From positions 62,001 through 126,000 of the forward strand of contig NZ_JACGWU010000001.1 in assembly GCF_014137865.1 (NCBI RefSeq): a stretch of 64,000 nt of DNA. The letters are read 5' to 3'. A program made the position numbers and the translations under genes. The notes below the pieces were generated by a model, which worked only from the letters and a program-made list of their open reading frames with translations, did not search any database and was not told where the DNA came from. Below, in pieces: positions 41,978-51,600 of the stretch (positions are counted from its first letter, which is position 1; each line of letters begins with the position of its first letter). Source of the DNA: Alpinimonas psychrophila (GTDB lineage Bacteria; Actinomycetota; Actinomycetes; Actinomycetales; Microbacteriaceae).

Positions 41978-44479
41978 GTGGGAATTACCGTCGTAAAGCG
42001 CAACGGACAGCGCGAGCAGTATGACGCCAACAAGATTAATTTGGCGATCGAAGAGGCCTCACAGGGTCTCGATGACTCCATTGCGTGGGTCACTCAGATT
42101 GCCTCGGAGCTCGAAATCACGCTATTCGATGGCATCTCCACTCAGCAGCTCGATGAAGCGGTCATTCAAGTCGCTTTGCAAAACGTGAAAGATGACCCCG
42201 CGTTCGACATCGTCGCCGCTCGTTTACTTCTCAAGACCATCTACAAGCGTGTACTGGGCGACTACACCACCGCCTCGCAACTGAAGAACTTGCACCGCGA
42301 GCACTTCGCCGCCAATATGATCCGCGGAGTCGAAGAGGGTTTGCTTGACCCTCGTCTCACCTCGCTTTTTGATCTCGACGCCCTGGCCGCGGAGATCGAG
42401 CCCATCCACGATGAGCTGCTCAAGTACATCGGTGTCGTCACGCTGAACAATCGCTACGGCATCAAAGGCCGCAATGGCGACCCCCTCGAGGTTCCTCAAT
42501 ATTTCTGGATGCGAATCTCCATGGGCTTGTCGCTCAACGAAGCGAACCCCACCGAGCACGCCCTCAACTTCTACCGCAAGATGAGCCAGCTCGAGTACTT
42601 GGCCGCCGGATCCACGCTGGTCAACGCCGGTACCATCTACCCTCAGTTAGCCAACTGCTTCGTCATGGAAATGCAAGACGACATGGAGCACATCGCCAAG
42701 ACAACGCGCGATGTCATGTGGCTTACCAAGGGAACTGGTGGCATCGGCCTCTCGGTGACCAAGCTTCGGTCCCAAGGTTCGCCCATCCGTTCGAACAACA
42801 CGACCTCCACAGGGCCGATCCCGTTCATGCACACCATCGACTCCATCCTGCGTGCGGTGAGCCGGGGCGGCAAGAAGTTCGGCGCCCTGTGCTTCTACAT
42901 GGAGAACTGGCACCTCGACTTCCCCGAGTTCCTTGACCTTCGTCAGAACTCTGGCGACCCTTACCGTCGTACCCGCACGGCTAACACCGCCGTCTGGATC
43001 AGCGACGAGTTCATGAAGCGCGTTCAGAACGACGACTCCTGGTACCTCTTCGATCCCTTGGAAGTTGGCGATCTTAACGAGCTCTACGGCAAGGCGTTCT
43101 CTGAGCGCTACAACTTCTATGTGGCCGAGGCCGAAGCTGGTCGCATGAACATGTACAAGAAGATTGGTGCTCGCGAGCAGTTCAAGGCGATTCTGATTTC
43201 GTTGCAGTCCACCAGCCACCCCTGGTTGACGTGGAAAGACACGATTAACCTCCGAGCGTTGAACAACAACACCGGCACGATTCACTTGTCGAACCTCTGT
43301 ACCGAAATCACGTTGCCGCAAGACGAAGACAACATATCGGTGTGCAACTTGGCATCGATCAACCTGTCGCGCCACCTCACGGCCGACAATGAGGTCGATT
43401 ACCTCAAGCTCGCAGAGAGCGCCAAGTTGGCCGTTCGTCAACTCGACAACCTCATCGACATCACGCGTTCCTCGGTTCAAGAAGCTGACTTCTCCAACTC
43501 GCAGAACCGTGCGATTGGCCTCGGGCTCATGGGCTTCACCGACATCGTCGAGCGTCTGGGCTTCTCTTACGAATCTGAAGAGGCGTATGACCTCATCGAC
43601 GTCATCACGGAGCACATCTCGTACGCCGCCATTGAGGCGTCCATCGAGTTGGCTCAGGAGCGCGGGGCGTACACGAACTTTCCCGGCAGTCGTTGGTCGC
43701 AGGGGCTTGTTCCTTTCGACAGCATTGACTTGGCCGAAGCTGATCGCGGCATCCCCATCACGGTAAACCGCAAGACCACCCTTGACTGGGATGCGTTGCG
43801 CGAGCGTGTGAAGGGTGGCATCCGCAATGCAACCCTGATGGCAATTGCTCCCACGGCATCCATTGGTCTGGTTGCCGGAACAACTCCCGGTCTTGACCCT
43901 CAGTTCTCGCAGATCTTCAGCCGTGCCACCAGCTCGGGTAAGTTCCTTGAGGTGAACCGCAACTTGGTTGTGGACCTTCAGAAGCTAGGCCTCTGGGAGC
44001 GTGTTCGCGAAGACCTGCTGCGGAGCCAGGGCGACGTTCAGAACATTGCGCTGATCCCCGATGATATCAAAGCGACCTACAAGACGAGCTTCCAGCTTGC
44101 GCCGTCCTCCTTCATTGAGGTTGCCGCACGCGCCCAGAAGTGGATCGACCAGGCGATTAGCCGCAACATGTATCTCGAGACGCGTGACGTCGGCGAAATG
44201 ATGGGCATCTACTCGGCGGCCTGGGAGCGCGGCGTGAAGACGACGTACTACCTGCACATGAAGCCGCGGCACACCGCAGAGCAGTCGACTGTGAAGGTCA
44301 ACAAGTCTGAGGACATTAGCAACAGCATGGGCGGCGCCAAGAAGGGCTTCGGCTTCGGTAGCGGTTCTGCTTCCGCTCCAGCCCCTCACTCGGTTTCGGC
44401 CGTGGCTAAGGCCGAGCCCTCCGTCCCTGCGCCAGCACGACGGGGCTTCGGCTTCGGTGCGACGGGAGGGAAATCATGA
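41978..44479 (+). CDS. nrdA: Ribonucleoside-diphosphate reductase large (alpha) subunit
   Basis: 833 residues. An N-terminal ATP-cone (about 1-92, 'VVKRNGQREQYDANKINLAI') gives dATP control of overall activity. The catalytic barrel has the thiyl-radical Cys in 'LSNLCTEITLP' and the redox pair in 'QLANCFV' and 'ISVCNLASIN'. 'RSNNTTSTGPIPFMH' and 'ISLQSTSHPWLTWKDTIN' are family-typical. The C-terminal linker has two 'GFGFG' blocks and stops at '...ATGGKS' without the CxxC tail needed for re-reduction; that tail is encoded in the next overlapping frame. The start is GTG 41978. Confidence 0.93.
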   Translation: MGITVVKRNGQREQYDANKINLAIEEASQGLDDSIAWVTQIASELEITLFDGISTQQLDEAVIQVALQNVKDDPAFDIVAARLLLKTIYKRVLGDYTTASQLKNLHREHFAANMIRGVEEGLLDPRLTSLFDLDALAAEIEPIHDELLKYIGVVTLNNRYGIKGRNGDPLEVPQYFWMRISMGLSLNEANPTEHALNFYRKMSQLEYLAAGSTLVNAGTIYPQLANCFVMEMQDDMEHIAKTTRDVMWLTKGTGGIGLSVTKLRSQGSPIRSNNTTSTGPIPFMHTIDSILRAVSRGGKKFGALCFYMENWHLDFPEFLDLRQNSGDPYRRTRTANTAVWISDEFMKRVQNDDSWYLFDPLEVGDLNELYGKAFSERYNFYVAEAEAGRMNMYKKIGAREQFKAILISLQSTSHPWLTWKDTINLRALNNNTGTIHLSNLCTEITLPQDEDNISVCNLASINLSRHLTADNEVDYLKLAESAKLAVRQLDNLIDITRSSVQEADFSNSQNRAIGLGLMGFTDIVERLGFSYESEEAYDLIDVITEHISYAAIEASIELAQERGAYTNFPGSRWSQGLVPFDSIDLAEADRGIPITVNRKTTLDWDALRERVKGGIRNATLMAIAPTASIGLVAGTTPGLDPQFSQIFSRATSSGKFLEVNRNLVVDLQKLGLWERVREDLLRSQGDVQNIALIPDDIKATYKTSFQLAPSSFIEVAARAQKWIDQAISRNMYLETRDVGEMMGIYSAAWERGVKTTYYLHMKPRHTAEQSTVKVNKSEDISNSMGGAKKGFGFGSGSASAPAPHSVSAVAKAEPSVPAPARRGFGFGATGGKS

Positions 44480-44541
44480 ACGAGGAATACATCGTTCCGG
44501 TAGACCCGATGGACGAACTTCAGTGTGAGTCCTGCCAATAA
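44476..44541 (+). CDS. 21-residue frame encoding the expected RNR alpha-subunit CxxC tail
   Basis: ATG 44476 overlaps the nrdA TGA (ATGA). The 21 codons end '...PMDELQCESCQ', which is what the swinging C-terminal tail of a class I alpha subunit should look like (CxxC near the very end). It is in the -1 frame relative to nrdA. It is either a separately translated tail peptide, a product of frameshifting, or the result of an indel or sequencing error in the purine-rich 'GGGAGGGAAA' tract just before. Confidence 0.6.
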   Translation: MNEEYIVPVDPMDELQCESCQ

Positions 44542-44608
44542 CAGTTTTGGCTCATCCTTTTCACAGCAATTTTTGACAGTATTTGTAGACCAATCAAGGA
44601 GAAATATT

Positions 44609-45601
44609 ATGGGTATTCTCGGTACCGGCGTTGAACAAGGCTTGATGCTCAAGCCCGTCACTTACCAGTGGGCAATGGATCTCTATGACCAAGCCGTTGC
44701 GAACACGTGGTTTCCCAACGAGATTCAGCTGGGTGAAGACATTGCCGACTTCAAAAAGATGACGGATGAGGAACGCCACGCCATCACGTTTCTGATGAGT
44801 TATTTCAACCCCAACGAGCTGCTCGTGAACAAGGCCCTGGCCTTCGGCGTGTACCCCTACGTCAATGCTCCCGAGTGTCACCTCTACCTCGCCAAGCAGA
44901 TGTGGGAAGAAGCCAACCACTGCATGTCGTTCGAATACGTCTTGGAGACGTTCCCCATCGACCGCGAGGAGGCTTACGGCTCGCACATTAACGTTCCCTC
45001 GATGGCGCGTAAAGAGGAGTTCGAGGTCAAGTTCATCAAGCGCATGACCGAGCAGACTCTCGACATCACGACCACCGAGGGCAAGAAAGATTTCGTTCGC
45101 AATCTGATTGCGTACAGCATCATTCTCGAGGGCATCTGGTTCTACTCGGGCTTCATGGTGGCGCTCAGCTTCCGCCAGCGCAACCTGTTGCGTAACTTCG
45201 GATCTCTTATGGACTGGGTCGTTCGCGACGAGTCACTCCACCTCAAGTTCGGCATCAACTTGATCCTCACGGTTCTGGAGGAAAACCCCGACCTTCAGAC
45301 TGAAGAGTTCGCTGCCGAAATCAAGCAAATGATCATGGATGCCGTCGAGATGGAGGAGGAATACAACCGCGACCTCCTGCCCAACGGCATCTTGGGGCTG
45401 AACTCGAACTATATCAACCAGTACGTCAAGTACTTGGCTGACCGTCGCCTCGAGGAGCTGGGCTTCGAAGCCGAGTACAAGGTATCCAACCCCGCGAAGT
45501 GGATGGCTACCGCCAACGACACCCTTCAGTTGGTCAACTTCTTTGAGTCGACCAACACCAGTTACGAATCCAACGCCTCGGCAACGGTCGGCGCTCACTA
45601 A
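44609..45601 (+). CDS. nrdB: Ribonucleoside-diphosphate reductase small (beta) subunit, Tyr-less class Ic type
   Basis: 330 residues. The metal-site residues are visible: E70, E101 and H104 in 'EEANHCMSFEY', E174 in 'ILEGIWFYSG', and E208 and H211 in 'RDESLHLKF'. By spacing from these, the E. coli radical Tyr122 position is F108 and the Asp84 ligand is Glu (E70). Both substitutions mark class Ic subunits with a Mn/Fe centre, as in Chlamydia. ATG 44609 has AAGGAG 9-14 bases upstream; an upstream in-frame start at 44525 would add 28 unlikely residues. Confidence 0.92.
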   Translation: MGILGTGVEQGLMLKPVTYQWAMDLYDQAVANTWFPNEIQLGEDIADFKKMTDEERHAITFLMSYFNPNELLVNKALAFGVYPYVNAPECHLYLAKQMWEEANHCMSFEYVLETFPIDREEAYGSHINVPSMARKEEFEVKFIKRMTEQTLDITTTEGKKDFVRNLIAYSIILEGIWFYSGFMVALSFRQRNLLRNFGSLMDWVVRDESLHLKFGINLILTVLEENPDLQTEEFAAEIKQMIMDAVEMEEEYNRDLLPNGILGLNSNYINQYVKYLADRRLEELGFEAEYKVSNPAKWMATANDTLQLVNFFESTNTSYESNASATVGAH

Positions 45602-45616
45602 CGAAGAGCGATTATT

Positions 45617-45670
45617 GCGGTCGAGTCCTATTACCTGTCTGGTCGTAGAGACTCGGCCGCATTTTTGTTT
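45617..45670 (+). terminator. Intrinsic terminator of the ribonucleotide reductase operon
   Basis: An 11-bp stem GCGGTCGAGTC/GACTCGGCCGC (one G-T pair) closes a 22-base loop and is followed by ATTTTTGTTTT. It lies 16 bp after the nrdB stop. Confidence 0.85.
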
Positions 45671-45837
45671 TAAATTCCGCCATTCGAAATGAAACCGTAA
45701 CGAAATCCTGAGTAGGCTTCTCATACCGTCGAGACGAAGAAGTTTTGCAACCGTATGCTTTCTTCTGACTCAAAATTTATGACGCTTTCATCTTTCACCA
45801 CAGCGCTCACTTCACCACCAAGAGAAAAGGGAAACAC

Positions 45838-46725
45838 ATGCGTAAGAGATTGGTCATACCGGCACTCGTTGCCATCACGGTTCTTGCCCTCACCGGTTGC
45901 GTTAACAACGCGACAACAACGGGGGCAGCGACCACGGCTGCTGCCATCGGTGTCGACTCGGCCGCCGTTGCGCTGCTTCCCGCTGACATCGCAAAGTCTG
46001 GCGTGCTGAGCATCGGCATTGACGCCACCTACCCGCCTAACGAGTTCAAGGACGCCAATGGTAACCCCATCGGTTGGGACGTCGAGATCGCTAACGGTGT
46101 TGCCGCGAAGCTTGGCCTCAAACCCGAGTATCAAGTGGCACAGTTCGCCAACATCATCCCCAGTGTTGTGGGCAACAAGGTCAACATTGGTGTTTCGTCG
46201 TTCACTGATACGGTCGAGCGCGAAGCTCAGGTTGATTTCGTGAACTACTACGAGGCCGGCATTATGTGGGCATCGGCCGCAGGTAAGACGGTTGACCCCA
46301 ACAACGCTTGCGGGCTCAAGGTTGCTGTTCAGGCCACAACCTACGAAGACACCGACGAGGTTCCTGCCAAGAGTGCCGCCTGTGTTGCTGCGGGCAAGGC
46401 CCCCATCGAGAAAACGCAGTTCGATACTCAGGATGCCGCCACCAATGCCGTTGCCCTTGGACAGGTGGACGCTCTCAGCGCCGACTCGCCCGTCACGATG
46501 GCCGCTATTGCCAACACCAACGGCAAGCTCCAAGCTGCCGGTGTTTCCTTCGACGTTGCTCCCTACGGTATCGCCGTGAGCAAGACCGGTGGCCTCGGAA
46601 AAGCTATCCAAGCCGCACTTCAGTCCATGATTGATGACGGCAGCTACATGGCTATCTTGGATAACTGGGGTGTCGGGGATGGCGCAATCAAGACCATCAC
46701 GATCAACGCGGCAGCCAAAGGCTAA
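45838..46725 (+). CDS. Polar amino-acid ABC transporter substrate-binding lipoprotein
   Basis: 295 residues. The lipoprotein signal has lipobox 'LALTGCVN' (Cys21). The SBP_bac_3 domain is typical: 'GVLSIGIDATYPPNEFKDANG', 'GWDVEIANGVAAKLGL', 'VNIGVSSFTDTVEREAQVDFVNYY' and 'GKLQAAGVSFDVAPYGIAV'. It should bind an amino acid outside the cell; the residues do not single out which. The ATG follows AGAAAAGGGAAACAC. The permease start overlaps its stop by one base. Confidence 0.9.
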   Translation: MRKRLVIPALVAITVLALTGCVNNATTTGAATTAAAIGVDSAAVALLPADIAKSGVLSIGIDATYPPNEFKDANGNPIGWDVEIANGVAAKLGLKPEYQVAQFANIIPSVVGNKVNIGVSSFTDTVEREAQVDFVNYYEAGIMWASAAGKTVDPNNACGLKVAVQATTYEDTDEVPAKSAACVAAGKAPIEKTQFDTQDAATNAVALGQVDALSADSPVTMAAIANTNGKLQAAGVSFDVAPYGIAVSKTGGLGKAIQAALQSMIDDGSYMAILDNWGVGDGAIKTITINAAAKG

Positions 46726-47744
46726 TGACCGATTCACGGCCCCAGGCCAAGCCTCTAGCGACGGGTTCATCCCCGTCGCTAGAGGCATCCGCTAGTTCTG
46801 GACCCATCCGGGCTGTCAAACTGAAACACCCATGGCGCAACGTTATTGCGGTCGTCATCATTATTTTCGCTGTTCTCTTTGTTCTCGATGCATCCCAACG
46901 AACCGCCTATGACTGGCCGTCGGTGGGGAAGTACATCTTTGACCGTCGAGTATCCGAAGCCGCATTGAATACTCTTCAACTCACGGTGTACTCGATGATC
47001 ATTGCCGTCACTCTGGGCATCATCTTGGCCGTCATGCGCCTGTCTCCTAACCCCGTCTTCAAGTCGGTGGCCTGGTTTTACCTCTGGGTTTTCCGCGGCA
47101 CACCCGTGTACGTTCAACTCGTATTTTGGGGATTGCTGGCCATCATCTATCAGTCGATTGACATCGGTATCCCGTTCATGCAACCGTGGGCGTCTTTTCA
47201 GACGACTGCAGCGCTGAACACGTTTACTCTGGCCGTCATCGGATTAGCACTGAACGAAGCAGCGTACATGGCTGAGATTGTTCGCGCGGGTCTGATGGCC
47301 GTCGATCGTGGTCAAGAAGAAGCAGCAACGGCCCTTGGTATGACCTGGTTTCAGACCATGCAACGCGTGGTCATTCCCCAGTCGATGCGGGTTATCATTC
47401 CGCCCACGGGCAACGAAGTTATCTCAATGCTGAAAACGACGTCGTTGGTGACCGCGGTGCCCTACAGCTTTGACTTGTATACGCGAACGCGCGACATTTC
47501 TGCGGAGACGTTCAACCCCATCCCCATGCTGTTGGTTGCCTCGATTTGGTACCTGTTCTTCACGTCAATCTTGATGGTGGGACAGTACTTCCTGGAGAAG
47601 CGCTTTGCCCGCGGCGTTGGCGACCGCAAGCCGGAAAAGAGTGAAAAAGTGAGCCTGGCTACGGGAGTGCTTTCTACCGTGCCGGATTCGACAGGCGCTC
47701 TTCCGCTGCCAATTGCCGACAAGAATGGAGGAGACTCACGATGA
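46725..47744 (+). CDS. Amino-acid ABC transporter permease
   Basis: 339 residues. A cytoplasmic N-terminus is followed by a His/Glu/Gln/Asp-type permease with about five helices. '[34 protein letters not shown]' and '[16 protein letters not shown]' are family hallmarks. The EAA loop is '[24 protein letters not shown]', followed by '[21 protein letters not shown]'. The C-terminal 40 residues are extra. One permease gene implies a homodimeric channel. It overlaps the ATPase gene by 4 bases. Confidence 0.92.
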   Translation: MTDSRPQAKPLATGSSPSLEASASSGPIRAVKLKHPWRNVIAVVIIIFAVLFVLDASQRTAYDWPSVGKYIFDRRVSEAALNTLQLTVYSMIIAVTLGIILAVMRLSPNPVFKSVAWFYLWVFRGTPVYVQLVFWGLLAIIYQSIDIGIPFMQPWASFQTTAALNTFTLAVIGLALNEAAYMAEIVRAGLMAVDRGQEEAATALGMTWFQTMQRVVIPQSMRVIIPPTGNEVISMLKTTSLVTAVPYSFDLYTRTRDISAETFNPIPMLLVASIWYLFFTSILMVGQYFLEKRFARGVGDRKPEKSEKVSLATGVLSTVPDSTGALPLPIADKNGGDSR

Positions 47745-48559
47745 GCGACGTTTCTGCTGCTAGTCCGGCTACTTCGGTCGCTGCCACTTCAGCGGCAGTG
47801 CCGCCGATGGTCCTCGCCGAGCAAGTGTCGAAGAGCTTCGGGTCCAATGAGGTCCTCAAGAGCATTTCGTTGAGTGTGGCAAAAGGTGAGGTGATGTGTC
47901 TCGTCGGGCCTTCCGGCTCGGGTAAGTCAACTTTCTTGAGGTGCATCAACCATCTTGAGGTTGTCAACGGCGGGAGATTATTCGTCGATGGTGAGCTCGT
48001 TGGGTACACCCAGAAGGGTGACACTCTTTATGAACTTCAGCCGAAGCAGGCTGCTGCACAGCGTCGCGAAATTGGCATGGTCTTTCAGAAATTTAACTTA
48101 TTCCCACACATGACTGCCCTCGAGAACGTCATAGAGGCCCCGATTCATGTCAAGAAGCAGCCCAAAGCGTTGGCAATCGCACGCGGAAAAGAGTTGCTTG
48201 ACCGTGTGGGCCTCACCGATCGCATGGGGCACTATCCCGCGCACCTTTCGGGTGGCCAACAGCAGCGGGTTGCTATTGCCCGAGCGCTCGCCATGGACCC
48301 CAAGCTCATGTTGTTCGATGAGCCAACTTCGGCCCTCGACCCCGAGCTTGTGGGCGAAGTGTTGGATGTCATGAAGGGTCTCGCGCAGTCGGGCATGACC
48401 ATGATTGTCGTGACGCACGAAATGGGCTTTGCCCGCGAAGTCGCCGATTCTCTGGTCTTCATGGACGGTGGCGTTGTGGTTGAGACAGGTGTTCCGCGCG
48501 AGATCATCGCCAACCCGCAGCATGCGCGCACCAAGGCATTCCTCTCCAAGGTTCTGTAG
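47741..48559 (+). CDS. Amino-acid ABC transporter ATP-binding protein
   Basis: 272 residues of the GlnQ/HisP group: Walker A 'GPSGSGKST', Q-loop '[18 protein letters not shown]', signature '[16 protein letters not shown]', Walker B '[20 protein letters not shown]' and H-loop '[12 protein letters not shown]'. The roughly 20-residue Ala/Ser-rich N-terminus precedes the conserved start. It completes a three-gene importer and is convergent with hrpA, which ends 74 bp away. Confidence 0.93.
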   Translation: MSDVSAASPATSVAATSAAVPPMVLAEQVSKSFGSNEVLKSISLSVAKGEVMCLVGPSGSGKSTFLRCINHLEVVNGGRLFVDGELVGYTQKGDTLYELQPKQAAAQRREIGMVFQKFNLFPHMTALENVIEAPIHVKKQPKALAIARGKELLDRVGLTDRMGHYPAHLSGGQQQRVAIARALAMDPKLMLFDEPTSALDPELVGEVLDVMKGLAQSGMTMIVVTHEMGFAREVADSLVFMDGGVVVETGVPREIIANPQHARTKAFLSKVL

Positions 48560-48632
48560 CGGGCGGTTCTCTCGGCGAACAACCTCCCGATCGCGTGAAT
48601 TGAGAGCCGTGATCGGTGCGGTCCTGATGGGG

Positions 48633-51600
48633 TTAACCGTCGTGGGTGAGCACCTTACGAATGCGCTGCACCGAGATGGGCTCGGATGTGCCCAGGTTTT
48701 GGGCGAAGAGGCTCACGCGTAGCTCCTCGAGCATCCAGCGCGCGCGGGCAATGTGCGCGGGAGCGTGTTCCGGCAACGGAATGCGCCCACCAGAAGCTTC
48801 GAACAAGGTGAGCGCCGTCGCGAACTCCGCGGCGAGGGTGCGGTCGCGCCCAGGGTTCTCTTGCATCTTCTCGATGCGGGCGGTGACGGTGCGCAAGTAG
48901 GTGAGCAGGCGGGGGAGACGAGCCAAGCCCGCGGCACTCACAAAGCCCATGGGGAGCAGTTGCGCGATGTGCGCCTTCTCTTCCGAGAGCACCGCGAGGA
49001 AGGTCATGCTGTTGGCCTTCGCGATGGCGCGCTGGGCATCCCGGCTGGCGACAAGAATGCGCGAGACCTGGGACACGGCCTCAAACAGGGTGTCCATGAT
49101 GATGCCCTGAACCCGATCGCGCAGGGTCTCAAACTCGGCCTTCTGAAAGATGAGGCCATCCGCTCGCATGGTGAACAAAACGTTATCGATGCAGGCGGCG
49201 ATCGCATCGTCAATGAGGGCGTTGAGGTTGGCATACGGGCTCTGCGCCAGGATGAGCTTCTCGTTTTGGGTGAGATGCTCCTGCACATACTTGGCGGGGG
49301 AAGGAATAACGCCGAGCACGAGCGTGCGAACGCCCACGACATGAGCCCGCGCTTGGTCGATCTCGGTAGCCATGAGACGGATGCTAACCCCGGTCGCATC
49401 CTTCACCAACGCTGGATACGCGCGAACCGTGTTGCTGCCGTGCTGGGTATCGATAGTGCGGGGGAGTTCAGCGAAGTCCCACGTTGTGAGGCCCGAGCGT
49501 TCAATCGGGTTACTCACGCGTTCCACAACTTGGGCGACGGCCTCACGGCCGGGAACAGCCAGCCCGCGCTGCAGTGCCGCTAAGTTCTTGTCTGTGCCGA
49601 GATGTTGGCCACGCTCACCGATAACGCGGTAGGTCATGCGGAGGTGATCAGCGAGACGATGCGGTTCAAAGTCAAGGGAGGTGACAATGGCGCCACTGAG
49701 GCGCTGCAGGGTTGACGCCAGCACAGCGAGAAAGTTACCGGTGGGCTGCTCGGGGAGTGAGGCGAGTGCTTTGGCGGCCCAGTCCCCGGCCGGCACAACC
49801 TGACGGCGAATGGCTTTGGGCAACGTCTTGATGAGTCCAGTGATGAGCTCAAGGCGGAGCCCGGGAACCTGCCAGCCAAAGCTCTCGTCATTCAGGCTGG
49901 CCAGCAATGGAAGGGGAATCTCCACCGTGACGCCGTCATCGGCGCGGCCTGGTTCGAAGCGGTATTTCAGGCCCAGGCGTTGTTCACCGAGCTGCCACTG
50001 CGAGGGAAAATCGTTCTCGTCACCGACTTCCTCCTCATCTTCGAGCAGGTCGCTGCGTTTCATCGTGAGGAAGTCGGGGTTCTTCTCCCGTTGCTTCTTC
50101 CACCAGCCTTCGAAGCTGCGACTGGAGAGAACATCCGCGGGTATCAGAGCGTCATAAAAACGGTAGACAGCTTCGTCGTCGGCCAAAATATCGCGGCGGC
50201 GAGAACGCTCCTCCAAGTCTTCCAGCTCACGCCGCAGGGCGTTATTGGCACGATCAAAAGACTGTTTTGAATCCCACTCCCCGTCGACCAACGCGTGGCG
50301 AATGAACAACTCGCGGCACAGCGGCGCATCAATGCGCGAATACTGCAGACGACGGCGGACGACGATGGGCACGCCAAAGAGGGTGACTCGCTCGTATGCA
50401 ACAACAGCGCCTTGCGTCTTTTCCCAGTGTGGTTCACTGTACGAGCGTTTGCAGAGATCTCCCGCGAGTTGCTCGGCCCATGCGGTGTCAATGGCCGCGT
50501 TCATGCGGGCGAACAGGCGACTGGTCTCCACCAGTTCGGCGCTCATGAGAGCCGTCGGGCCTTTCTTGGCCAAAGCAGAACCAGGGAAGATGACGAATTT
50601 TTGGTTGCGTGAACCGAGATACTCGCCGGAGAGTTGTTTGCGGGCTCCGGCGGCGCCGCCTGCTTGACTGCTGCGGGCATCCGGTTTCTTGAGGGTCTCG
50701 GTGGTTACCTTCAGCCCAATTTGAGAGAGCAGGCCAGAAAGGATGGAGCGGTGGATGCCATCGGGATCGACTTTGGCCTCTTCGAGGGTGATACCCAAGG
50801 GCCTACTGACCTGCTTCAGCTGGCGAAACACGTCTTGCCACTCGCGCACGCGAAGATAGTTCAGATATTCGCTCTTGCATAGGCGTCGAAAGGCGCTTGA
50901 ACCGAGTTCGTCTTGCTTCTCCTCAAGGTAGTTCCAGAGGTTCAGCAATGAGAGAAAGTCACTGGTGGGGTCGACGAAACGGGCGTGAAATTGGTCGGCC
51001 TGCGGGCGCTTTTCGAGAGGGCGTTCTCGGGGATCTTGCACGGTGAGACCGGCGACAATGGCAAGTACCTCGCGTGAGACACCATGCTTTGCCGATTCCA
51101 GCACCATCCGGCCAAAGCGCGGCTCAATGGGCAGCCGCGAGAGTTCCCGGCCCACTTTGGTGAGCACAAGGGGAGCTTCTGTGGCCTTGGGTTCGGTGCG
51201 AGAAACTGCCTGAGCAGCTGCCTGGGCAACTGTCTGGGTAACCGTGACCGCGCCGAGTTCTCGCAGCAGGTCGATGCCATCTTTGACTCCGCGGGAATCC
51301 GGTGGCTGCAGGAACGGAAAGTTTGTGATGTCGCCGAGGCCCAGAGAGGTAGCTTGCAAAATGACCGAGGCAAGATTGGTGCGCAAAATCTCGGGGTCGG
51401 TGAACTCGGGGCGTCGGCCAAAGTCTTCTTCGCTGTACAGCCGAATCGCGATGCCGTCGCTGGTTCGACCGCAGCGGCCCGAACGTTGATTAGCACTCGC
51501 TTGCGATATTGCTTCAATGGGAAGGCGCTGTACCTTGGCCCGCGGACTGTAACGGCTCACGCGGGCGAGCCCGGCATCGATGACATAACGGATGCCCGGC

